This document shows, in pieces, positions 1-6,974 of a stretch of 15,401 nucleotides of DNA. A program made the translations under genes and the position numbers. The notes beneath the pieces were generated by a model. The model did no database searches. It was given only the letters and a program-made list of their open reading frames with translations, and was not told the DNA's origin. Position 1 is the stretch's first letter; each line of letters begins with the position of its first letter. Origin of the DNA: Aquificaceae bacterium (lineage in GTDB: Bacteria > Aquificota > Aquificia > Aquificales > Aquificaceae); the NCBI GenBank assembly GCA_027049085.1, contig JALTVH010000164.1, positions 1-15,401 of the forward strand. Reading direction: 5' to 3'.

Positions 1-1059
1 ATAGAGGAAGACGCAGGAAAGAACATACATGAGGGAAGCAGGTCTCTTGTTGACCTCAACAGGGCGGGGACCCCACTGATGGAAATAGTTACCGAACCGG
101 ACCTGAGAAGTCCCGAAGAGGCGAGGATCTTTCTTGAGACCTTGAGGAACATAATGAGATACACCGGCGTCTCAAAGGCGGACATGGAAAAGGGACAGCT
201 AAGGTGTGATATAAACGTCTCAATCCGCCCAAGAGGTTCCAATGAATTCGGCACAAGAACGGAAATCAAAAATGTGAACTCCTTCAGGTTTGTCCAGAAG
301 GCCCTTGAGTACGAGATTGAGAGGCAGATAAGGGTTGTTTCTGAGGGCGGGGAGGTTGTTCAGGAAACGAGAACCTTTGATCCAGCTTCCGGGAAGACAT
401 ACACTATGAGGACCAAAGAGGAGGCAGAGGACTACAGGTACTTTCCGGACCCTGACCTCCTTCCTCTCAAGATCACAAAAGATTGGATAGAGGAGATCAG
501 AAATACAATGCCCGAGCTTCCTGCCCAGAGGTATGAGAGGCTTCTGTCCCAGTACGGAATCTCTGAATATGAGGCGAGGATCTTTGTCCAGAACAAGGAC
601 CTTGGTGACTTCTTTGAGGAGTCAGCTAAGGAGGCTGGAGACGCAAAGCTCGTTGCCAACTGGCTCCTGAATGACCTCCTTGGTCTTCTCAACGAAAAGC
701 AGATACCCCTTGAGGAATCCCCCGTTGATCCTCCAAAGCTTGCAGAGCTTGTGAAACTTATCAAGGAAAACGTTATTTCCACAAAAATTGGAAAAGAAGT
801 CATAAAGGAGATGGTTGAAACGGGGAAGTCCGCAGGTAAGATAGTTGAAGAGAAAGGCTTAAAGCAGATAACCGATGAGTCTCAGATCAGGTCTGTGGTT
901 GAGGGGGTCTTAAAGAGGTTTCCCCAAGAGGTTGAGAGGTTTAAAGGGGGAGAGGAGAAGCTCATAGGCTTCTTTGTTGGTCAGGTTATGAAAGAGACCA
1001 AGGGCAAGGCAAACCCCAAACTTGTTAATCAGCTCATAAGAGAGGTTCTCAAGGGATGA
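1..1059 (+). CDS. gatB: Aspartyl/glutamyl-tRNA amidotransferase subunit B, 3' part (5' end outside window)
   Basis: This is the C-terminal part of GatB, 352 residues, with the reading frame open from base 1, so the start lies upstream of the window. GatB is the kinase/tRNA-binding subunit of the GatCAB complex, which converts misacylated Glu-tRNA(Gln) or Asp-tRNA(Asn) to the amidated form in the cytoplasm. Visible family landmarks are the segments GTPLMEIVTEPD, TRTEIKNVNSFRFVQKALEYE and DYRYFPDPDL of the catalytic cradle domain. They are followed by the helical and YqeY-like tail domain, ending with KGKANPKLVNQLIREVLKG. The family is about 475 residues long, so roughly a quarter is missing because of the window edge. 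The first ATG in this frame, at 79, is internal and is not the start. The TGA stop overlaps the rpiB start by four bases (ATGA), which implies translational coupling. Confidence 0.97.
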   Translation: MEEDAGKNIHEGSRSLVDLNRAGTPLMEIVTEPDLRSPEEARIFLETLRNIMRYTGVSKADMEKGQLRCDINVSIRPRGSNEFGTRTEIKNVNSFRFVQKALEYEIERQIRVVSEGGEVVQETRTFDPASGKTYTMRTKEEAEDYRYFPDPDLLPLKITKDWIEEIRNTMPELPAQRYERLLSQYGISEYEARIFVQNKDLGDFFEESAKEAGDAKLVANWLLNDLLGLLNEKQIPLEESPVDPPKLAELVKLIKENVISTKIGKEVIKEMVETGKSAGKIVEEKGLKQITDESQIRSVVEGVLKRFPQEVERFKGGEEKLIGFFVGQVMKETKGKANPKLVNQLIREVLKG

Positions 1060-1502
1060 TTGTTGCCCTCGGCTCTGATCATGCGGGTTTTCCTCTTAAG
1101 GAAAAGATCAAGGAGCACCTCCTTGAGAGGGGATACGAGGTCCTTGATATGGGAACAACCTCAAGGGACTCAACCCATTACCCTATCTTTGCCAAAGAGG
1201 TTGCCCTCTCGGTTCAGGAAGGGAGGGCACAGAGGGGGATACTGATCTGCGGAACGGGGATAGGGATGTCCATAACAGCAAACAAGTTCAGAGGCGTCAG
1301 GGCAGCCCTTTGCTGTAATGAGTATATGGCAAGGATGAGCAGGCTCCACAATGATGCCAACGTCCTCTGCCTTGGGGACAGGGTTATCGGTGAGGAGCTT
1401 GCCCTTGCGATCGTTGATGTATGGCTTGAGACACCCTTTGAAGGGGGGAGGCACGAGAAGAGGGTTGATCTCATAAAAGAGATTGAGAAAGAGAACCTGT
1501 AG
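1056..1502 (+). CDS. rpiB: Ribose-5-phosphate isomerase B
   Basis: The 148-residue product matches the RpiB/LacAB sugar-phosphate isomerase family. It interconverts ribose 5-phosphate and ribulose 5-phosphate in the non-oxidative pentose phosphate pathway. Residues seen at the family's active-site positions are D8 and H9 in SDHAGF, the catalytic C65 and T67 in ILICGTGIGMSI, and H98 in RLHNDANVLCLG. The conserved arginine-rich C-terminal stretch GGRHEKRV is also present. The length is normal for the family. The ATG overlaps the gatB stop by four bases, so ribosome re-initiation is likely. The protein could in principle act on allose 6-phosphate, as some RpiB proteins do, but the Cys active site and lack of sugar-catabolic neighbours favour a housekeeping role. 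Confidence 0.95.
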   Translation: MIVALGSDHAGFPLKEKIKEHLLERGYEVLDMGTTSRDSTHYPIFAKEVALSVQEGRAQRGILICGTGIGMSITANKFRGVRAALCCNEYMARMSRLHNDANVLCLGDRVIGEELALAIVDVWLETPFEGGRHEKRVDLIKEIEKENL

Positions 1503-1505
1503 GGG

Positions 1506-2624
1506 ATGGAGAGGCTCCGAAAGTTATATCCGGATCCCGTTATCCTTTTCTGCCTTTTTCTCCTTTTCCTGATGGGATTACTTGCAATTATCAGCGTCAG
1601 GGTCTCTCCCCACATAGGCGCCGACCTGTCCCTTGCTCACTTCAAAAAGCCCTTCCTTTTCACCGCTGCTTTTTTGCTTGGTGCACTCCTCATGTCCTTT
1701 ATTTCCTTCGCCCTCAACTACAGGGCGATCAACAATCAGAGGGTGGTTTACGCACTTGTTGTTATATCTCTTTCCCTCCTATTCCTTGTTCTCATCAAGA
1801 AGCTGGTCCTCGGCCGGGCGGTTGACCGCTGGCTTATCGGGACGAGCATCCAGCCCTCGGAATTCTCAAAGGTTGTTATAGTCCTCTTTGTCAGTTACTA
1901 CGTGGCGAGGAAGGGCTACATTACGAGGCTCAGATTCTTCGGCTGGGCAACCTTTGTGGTCCTTGCCCACTCCCTTTTCCTTTTCCTCCAGCCCGACAAG
2001 GGGATGGCGATCTTCATAATGCTCCTTGCCTGGACCATGATGTGGATCGGCGGAACTTCACCAAAGCTTTACGTCCCTATAGGCGGACTCTTTACCGTTG
2101 TGGGCGCCTTCATGCTCCTCTTCGGGGGAGATTACGTTTCTCGGAGGCTCGTTGCCTGGAAGGACCCGGTAAGCGACCCCTTTGGATCTTCTTATCAGGT
2201 GATACAGTCACTCCTTGCCTTCATCAACGGCGGTCTTCTCGGACAGGGCTACGGCAAGGGATTCCAGAAGCTGGGACCCCTTACTCAGGCTGACACCGAC
2301 TACATCCTTGCTGTGATAGGTGAGGAGCTTGGTCTTCCGGGCATCCTGTTCATATTTGTCCTTTTTGGGATCCTCATTTACCGCCTCATCAGAATAGCCA
2401 ATGAAACCGCGGACACCTTCGGCAGGATGGTTGTTATCGGAATGGCTCTTAACATTCTATTTTCCGTCCTGATCAACACGATGATGGCGGTAAACCTTCT
2501 GCCTCCCAAGGGCATGCCCCTTCCCTTTGTCAGTTACGGTGTCAGTCACATACTCGCTTCTATGATCGGCCTGGGTATCGTTGGTTCCATCTACAAAAGA
2601 CAGCTCTACATGAGGGGGCTCTGA
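1506..2624 (+). CDS. ftsW: SEDS-family peptidoglycan polymerase, FtsW/RodA-like
   Basis: The 372-residue polytopic membrane protein belongs to the SEDS family (FtsW, RodA, SpoVE), which polymerises lipid II glycan chains together with a partner class B penicillin-binding protein. About ten hydrophobic segments can be counted. Family landmarks are RWL..TSIQPSEFSKVV near residue 115, GGLLGQGYGKG near 245, TDYILAVIGEELGLPG with the predicted catalytic Asp at 265, and LLPPKGMPLPFVSYG at 331-345. The IGEELG string looks more like FtsW than RodA, but the assignment between the two is not certain. The usual SYGGSS signature is here SYGVSH, and the Asn-Ile-Gly motif before LLP is also changed. The ATG starts three bases after the rpiB stop, with AGGGG just before it. 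No partner PBP gene is in view. Confidence 0.85.
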   Translation: MERLRKLYPDPVILFCLFLLFLMGLLAIISVRVSPHIGADLSLAHFKKPFLFTAAFLLGALLMSFISFALNYRAINNQRVVYALVVISLSLLFLVLIKKLVLGRAVDRWLIGTSIQPSEFSKVVIVLFVSYYVARKGYITRLRFFGWATFVVLAHSLFLFLQPDKGMAIFIMLLAWTMMWIGGTSPKLYVPIGGLFTVVGAFMLLFGGDYVSRRLVAWKDPVSDPFGSSYQVIQSLLAFINGGLLGQGYGKGFQKLGPLTQADTDYILAVIGEELGLPGILFIFVLFGILIYRLIRIANETADTFGRMVVIGMALNILFSVLINTMMAVNLLPPKGMPLPFVSYGVSHILASMIGLGIVGSIYKRQLYMRGL

Positions 2625-2639
2625 TAGAATTCATACCAT

Positions 2640-3920
2640 ATGAAGGTTGTTGACCTCCGAAAGGGTTCCTGGAAGTATGATGAGCGCCTTAAATACCTCG
2701 CCCGAAGGGGCGAGGTCCTTGAGGAAGAATACGAATCAAAGGTTAAAGAGATCATTCATCTCGTCAGGGAGAGAGGCGACGAAGCTCTTATTGATCTAAC
2801 CAGGGAGTTTGACGGTCTGGAACTGACGCCAGAGACCCTTGAGATTCCTTTTGAGGCTCTGGAGCGCGCCTACGAGGAGCTTGAGGATGACGTGAGGGAA
2901 GCCCTTGAGATAGCCGAGGAGAGGATAAGGTCCTTCCACGAGAGGCAGATTGAGAGGTCCTTCTTTACGGAAGAGAAGGGGATCGTTCTTGGTCAGAAGG
3001 TTGTTCCCCTTGAGAGGGTGGGGATTTACGTTCCCGGCGGGAAAGCCTCTTATCCTTCCACCGTTTTGATGAATGCGGTACCTGCGAGCGTGGCGGGGGT
3101 TGAAGAGATCATCATGGTCAGCCCAAAACCCGGAAAGTACACCCTTGCGGCAGCGTACGTAGCAGGTGTCAGCAGGGTTTTTCAGGTTGGTGGTGCCCAG
3201 GCAGTTGCCGGTATTGCCCTTGGGACCGACACGATCCCGAAGGTTGACAAAATTGTGGGACCGGGAAACATTTACGTTGCCCTTGCCAAAAAGGTCCTCT
3301 ACGGCACGGTGGACATAGACATGATAGCGGGTCCCTCGGAGGTTCTCGTCATTGCCGATTCTACCGCAGACACAACCTGGATTTCAGCAGACCTCCTTTC
3401 CCAGGCTGAGCACGACGAGCTTGCTGCCTCTATACTTGTGACCGATTCCGACAGGGTTGCCAAGGAAGTTCAGAGCAGGGTTGTTGAGCTTCTTGATGGG
3501 CTTGAGCGCTCAGACATAGCCAGAAAGTCAATTGAGAGATTCGGGACAATTTTTCTTGTTGAAAACATGAACCACGCCTGTGAGGTTGCCAATCTTCTTG
3601 CTCCTGAGCACCTTGAGGTAATTACCGAGGATCCCTTTGCGCTTCTTCCGTCTCTCAGAAATGCAGGTGCTCTGTTCCTGGGAAAGTACACCACGGAACC
3701 TCTTGGTGACTATATACTGGGACCAAACCACACCCTTCCCACGGGCGGGACCGCAAGGTTCTTTTCACCCCTCGGCGTTTATGACTTCGTGAAAAAGAGC
3801 TCTGTACTCTACGTTTCTAAGGAGGGATTTGACAAGGTTTCCGACCTTGCCATGACCTTAGCAAGGGCAGAGGGGCTTCAGGCTCACGAGCTTGCGGTAA
3901 AAGTAAGAAAGGTCAAATGA
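2640..3920 (+). CDS. hisD: Histidinol dehydrogenase
   Basis: The 426-residue product is a full-length HisD, the zinc-dependent enzyme that performs the last two NAD-linked oxidations of histidine synthesis (L-histidinol to L-histidine) in the cytoplasm. Zinc ligands are visible as Q255 and H258 (SQAEHDE), D357 (LGDYILGPNHTLPTGG) and H416 (LQAHELAV). The catalytic Glu-His pair is E323-H324 (APEHLE). The nucleotide-site segments YVPGGKASYPS and VGPGNIYVALAKK are intact. It is the only his gene here, so it sits outside a classical his operon. The ATG lies 15 bases after the ftsW stop with no clear Shine-Dalgarno sequence. The product begins with the usual short N-terminal segment, so no other start is preferred. 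The stop overlaps the next gene by four bases (ATGA). Confidence 0.97.
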   Translation: MKVVDLRKGSWKYDERLKYLARRGEVLEEEYESKVKEIIHLVRERGDEALIDLTREFDGLELTPETLEIPFEALERAYEELEDDVREALEIAEERIRSFHERQIERSFFTEEKGIVLGQKVVPLERVGIYVPGGKASYPSTVLMNAVPASVAGVEEIIMVSPKPGKYTLAAAYVAGVSRVFQVGGAQAVAGIALGTDTIPKVDKIVGPGNIYVALAKKVLYGTVDIDMIAGPSEVLVIADSTADTTWISADLLSQAEHDELAASILVTDSDRVAKEVQSRVVELLDGLERSDIARKSIERFGTIFLVENMNHACEVANLLAPEHLEVITEDPFALLPSLRNAGALFLGKYTTEPLGDYILGPNHTLPTGGTARFFSPLGVYDFVKKSSVLYVSKEGFDKVSDLAMTLARAEGLQAHELAVKVRKVK

Positions 3921-4477
3921 TCTGGCTTCTTTCTTTCCTCCTGATCTTTGCCCTCTCATGCGGAGTTAAGACAACCGGTGTCTGTCTTTCGCCCCAGAAA
4001 GTCGCAGAGGATTACACCCTTAACCACGTTCCCAGGGAATTCAGGATTTACGGAAAGTTCCGCTACGGTCCCGTAAGCTTCCCGATGATGATCGCCAAAT
4101 TTGACGGCTTTTACACCGTCAAGGTTGCCAAGGTAAAGGATGTTAGCCTTGAAAGGGACAGGATCTGTGCAAGGGGAAAATGCTATCTTCTGCCTCTCCT
4201 TCCTGAAGACATCATCTTCGGCAAGGTTCTTACAGGCTCTGAGTACTCCTTTTGCAGAAAGGGTCTCCTTTACTTCCGCGAAAGGCTCGGCCTGTATGAG
4301 AAGATAGCTGTCTTTGATGGGCGGGACCTGAGGGAACTTGTGATAGTGAACAGGAAAAGGAATAGGGCGATGAAGATAACCTTTGGAGAATTCAGCGGGA
4401 AAGGATACTTCAGGGAAATAACCTTTATCATGGACGGTGAGGAGGTTAAACTTGAGATAGAGGAGGTGGAAATCTGA
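3917..4477 (+). CDS. Putative small lipoprotein, beta-rich, function unknown
   Basis: The 186-residue product is not recognised by name. It begins with an uncharged n-region and a hydrophobic stretch ending FALSC, so C15 is a plausible lipidation site. The lipobox is imperfect (Ala rather than Leu at -3). After that, alternating hydrophobic and charged residues suggest mostly beta strands, ending in a very acidic, strand-like tail (VKLEIEEVEI). There are further cysteines at 23, 84, 89 and 113; C84 and C89 could pair. The overall look (lipoprotein, segment RIYGKFRYG, beta-rich) is reminiscent of LolB or DUF4292-type envelope lipoproteins, but that is only inference. The gene overlaps hisD by four bases and lgt by one (TGATG), which ties its translation to the enzyme that would lipidate it. 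Confidence 0.8.
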   Translation: MIWLLSFLLIFALSCGVKTTGVCLSPQKVAEDYTLNHVPREFRIYGKFRYGPVSFPMMIAKFDGFYTVKVAKVKDVSLERDRICARGKCYLLPLLPEDIIFGKVLTGSEYSFCRKGLLYFRERLGLYEKIAVFDGRDLRELVIVNRKRNRAMKITFGEFSGKGYFREITFIMDGEEVKLEIEEVEI

Positions 4478-5298
4478 TGTTTCCGACGCTTATAGAGATC
4501 TTTGGCATTCCCGTTTCAACTTACGGCGTTCTCGTTGCTATCGGCATGATAGTTGCCTATTTCCTCTTCCTCCGACTTTCAAAAAGGGAGGGGCTGAATC
4601 CTGACTCCGTAGAGTTTGTATTTATCGTTACGGTTCTCTCTGGACTTGTGGGATCAAGGATAGCCTTTGTTATAGAGCATCCCGAGTTTGTTGAGAGCTT
4701 CCTTGATATATTCGCTATCTGGAAGGGGGGAGTCTCCTTTTACGGCGGGTTCATAGGGGCGGTTTTCGGGTTTCTCCTGTCTGTCAGGATCAAGAGCCTT
4801 CCGTTCTGGAAGTCTGCGGACGCCGCTGCACCTTCCCTTGTCCTTGGGCATGCAATAGGCAGGCTCGGATGTTTTTCCGCAGGATGCTGTTACGGAAGGC
4901 CCGTTCCAGGTGCCGACAATCTGAGCGTTGGTATCCATTTTGTAAAGGACTTTCCCTTCTTTTACTTAGTCTTCCCCCAGGGGAGCACCGCACCTCCGGG
5001 AATAGCCCTTTACCCAACCCAGCTCCTTGAGGCTGCTGGAAATCTCCTGATCTTTATTGTTCTCCTTCTCCTTTACAGAAAAAAGACCTTTGACGGTGAG
5101 GTTATAGCTTTATACGCGATTCTCTACGGGTCCCTTCGCTTTGCCCTTGAGTTTTACAGGGGCGTAACGCCTCCCATTGAAGCCATAGGACTGACATGGA
5201 ATCAGCTTGTTTCAATTGCTCTGGTCGCGACGGGCATACTCCTTTTTCTGGTTCTCAGAAAGATGAGAAACCAGAGGGAAGGACTTCAGATATCCTGA
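4477..5298 (+). CDS. lgt: Prolipoprotein diacylglyceryl transferase
   Basis: The 273-residue inner-membrane protein is Lgt, which transfers diacylglycerol from phosphatidylglycerol to the lipobox cysteine of prolipoproteins. About seven membrane segments are visible. Family landmarks are GGVSFYGGFIGA near residue 84, H125 and R129 in GHAIGRLGCFSAGCCYGRP (the Lgt signature region), YPTQLLE at 180-186 and the C-terminal RFALEFYR with R221. The signature is of the Cys-rich GCF..GCCYG type rather than the GNF..E form of E. coli. A strong GAGGAGG site ends seven bases before the ATG, inside the end of the preceding lipoprotein gene, and the start overlaps its stop by one base. The 3' end overlaps the convergent diguanylate cyclase gene by 13 bases. 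Confidence 0.95.
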   Translation: MFPTLIEIFGIPVSTYGVLVAIGMIVAYFLFLRLSKREGLNPDSVEFVFIVTVLSGLVGSRIAFVIEHPEFVESFLDIFAIWKGGVSFYGGFIGAVFGFLLSVRIKSLPFWKSADAAAPSLVLGHAIGRLGCFSAGCCYGRPVPGADNLSVGIHFVKDFPFFYLVFPQGSTAPPGIALYPTQLLEAAGNLLIFIVLLLLYRKKTFDGEVIALYAILYGSLRFALEFYRGVTPPIEAIGLTWNQLVSIALVATGILLFLVLRKMRNQREGLQIS

Positions 5299-6932
5299 TC
5301 CTCTGAGTAAACCCTGTTCTTTCCTGTTTTCTTTGCAAGGTAGAGGGCTCTGTCGGCTCTGTTTATAACATCACTGAGTTTCCTGTCTCCATCATTAACT
5401 TCTGTTATACCGATGGAGACGGTTAGCCTTATCTCAAAATCACCAATTATGAATGCGTGGCTTTCAATTTTTCTCCTTAGGTTTTCACCTGCCTTGAGGG
5501 CACCCTTGAGAGGGGTCCCCGGCAGGATTACAAAGAACTCTTCCCCTCCGTATCTGAAAACTATGTCGCTTTCTCTTAGGGTTTTTGATATTAGGTCTGC
5601 ACCCTCTCTTAGAACGAAATCACCGACCTGGTGTCCATAACTGTCATTAACGTACTTGAAGTTGTCAAAGTCTATCATCATCACAGAGAGGGGCTTCTTT
5701 AGAGCCTGGTGTTTGAAAATGATGTCGCCCGCTGTTTCTTCCAGCGCCCTCCTGTTATACACGCCCGTCAACGAGTCCATGTATGCCTTGATGGAAAAGA
5801 GCTCAACTTCCTTGGAAAGGTGCTGGATATACTGCCTTATGTCCTTGCCGAGAGTTATCACTGACCTTTCTATGTCCGAGAGCTCATCGCTCCCTTTCAC
5901 CGATTCAGGGAGCGGAAGGCCGTCAAATTCCCTGTTCCTTATTTTTTCAATTACTGTTCTTATATGCTCAACCCTTGAAGATATACCGTGGAAGAAGATC
6001 AGAGCGGTACCAAAAAGCAGTATAATGGCAGGACCGTAAAAAAGAAGCGTCTGTCTGAAAGACTCGCCAGCAACCTTTGCAATAAGGGGAGAGAGGTTCT
6101 TGTAAACGAAAAAGTAGCCTATTTCTTCTGCATTAATATCAAGTATGGGCGTTGAACACACAGTGACGGTGGCATCTCCTGCCTCGACATCGCTCATGTG
6201 TGCCCAGGGTCTGAAGTCCATAAGATTTATCTGGGACCTGTCGGTTACTTCATAGACAAATCCGTTAACCAGAACCCTCTCTTTCATATACCTCTTGTAG
6301 CTCTTATCAACAAGAGACCTCCTTAAGATATCATCTTTGATTGCAAGTCCTGCGTTCACGCCTCTGAGTTGGTTGTATCTCTTCAGGAAGTCGCCCATGT
6401 CTATTCCAACGGAGGCGACGGCAAGAACGTTTTCCCCTTCCATTACTGGACTCGTTGACCTGATCCCCACGTAGTTAATGCAGATGAGGATGCTTTTTGT
6501 GTTTGTGCAGGTTTTTCCGGTCTGAAGAACGTCTTTTCTCCTCGCGCTTGCATCCCGAGGGCGTTCCTTGGGGTTCCTGACATTCAGGTAAACGGTAGCG
6601 GGGAGCTTGAAGATCACCATTTCTCTGATTAGCTTTTCCTCTCTGAGCTGGTCGTAAAGGGGCCTCAGGTGCCTTAAAAGACCCTCTCTATCGCCCTTTT
6701 TAAGGAGCTGTTTGACCTCGGGGTCCTTTGCTATATAAGAGGAAATGGATCCCGCTATTGATTTGTGAAACTCCACAAGCTCCCTGAACTCTTTGATACC
6801 CTCGTCACAGAACTTTTCCTTTTCTCGCCTTGCAAGATTCTGGTACGAGGAGAACTGGTGATAGGTCCCAATCAGGACTGCAAGGATTAGGGCGCCTGCA
6901 ATAAGTAGGTATACCTTAGTGCTTAGGGACAT
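5286..6932 (-). CDS. Membrane-bound diguanylate cyclase with dCache-like sensor and GGDEF domain
   Basis: The 548-residue protein has a membrane helix at about 7-24 and an extracytoplasmic region at about 25-293. A second helix follows at about 294-315, then a HAMP-like/coiled linker and a GGDEF domain at about 384-545. The GGDEF domain makes cyclic di-GMP from GTP. Its active site is intact (RYGGEEF, GGEEF at 462-466; metal-binding D421 in MIDFDNFK). A product-inhibition I-site RxxD (R453 to D456) lies five residues before it. The sensor segment KDPEVKQLLKKGDREGLL, followed by FKLPATVYLNVRNP, resembles dCache_3-type domains; the ligand is unknown. It is probably the last gene of the minus-strand run, 22 bases after lysS. 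GGG sits directly against the ATG, a poor ribosome-binding arrangement, but an in-frame stop just upstream rules out an earlier start. No EAL or HD-GYP phosphodiesterase is nearby. Confidence 0.93.
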   Translation of the reverse strand: MSLSTKVYLLIAGALILAVLIGTYHQFSSYQNLARREKEKFCDEGIKEFRELVEFHKSIAGSISSYIAKDPEVKQLLKKGDREGLLRHLRPLYDQLREEKLIREMVIFKLPATVYLNVRNPKERPRDASARRKDVLQTGKTCTNTKSILICINYVGIRSTSPVMEGENVLAVASVGIDMGDFLKRYNQLRGVNAGLAIKDDILRRSLVDKSYKRYMKERVLVNGFVYEVTDRSQINLMDFRPWAHMSDVEAGDATVTVCSTPILDINAEEIGYFFVYKNLSPLIAKVAGESFRQTLLFYGPAIILLFGTALIFFHGISSRVEHIRTVIEKIRNREFDGLPLPESVKGSDELSDIERSVITLGKDIRQYIQHLSKEVELFSIKAYMDSLTGVYNRRALEETAGDIIFKHQALKKPLSVMMIDFDNFKYVNDSYGHQVGDFVLREGADLISKTLRESDIVFRYGGEEFFVILPGTPLKGALKAGENLRRKIESHAFIIGDFEIRLTVSIGITEVNDGDRKLSDVINRADRALYLAKKTGKNRVYSEDQDI

Positions 6933-6953
6933 CCCTTTTCAAATTAATATCGG

Positions 6954-6974
6954 CTCACTGAGGCCTCAGGTGAG
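6954..6974. repeat. 21-base inverted repeat overlapping the lysS stop codon
   Basis: Two 10-base arms, CTCACTGAGG and CCTCAGTGAG-like (interrupted by one bulged G at 6969), form a near-perfect palindrome whose core CTGAGGCCTCAG is perfect. In the minus-strand transcript it would fold around the last codons and stop of lysS, in front of the diguanylate cyclase gene. No T-run follows it, so it does not look like a normal intrinsic terminator. It could be a partial attenuator, an RNA-processing or stability hairpin, or chance. Confidence 0.5.

Noticed and set aside
432..803. A 123-codon minus-strand frame within gatB
   Set aside because: The opposite strand is unmistakable GatB; the predicted protein is Ser/Arg-rich shadow sequence without family features.
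2627..2642. GAATTC and CATATG sites next to each other before hisD, which could suggest a cloning junction
   Set aside because: Both flanking genes are complete and continue in the same base-use style, so the two six-base sites are best explained by chance.
5240..5330. A bidirectional terminator between lgt and the diguanylate cyclase gene
   Set aside because: No GC-rich hairpin followed by a T-run could be found on either strand in this stretch.
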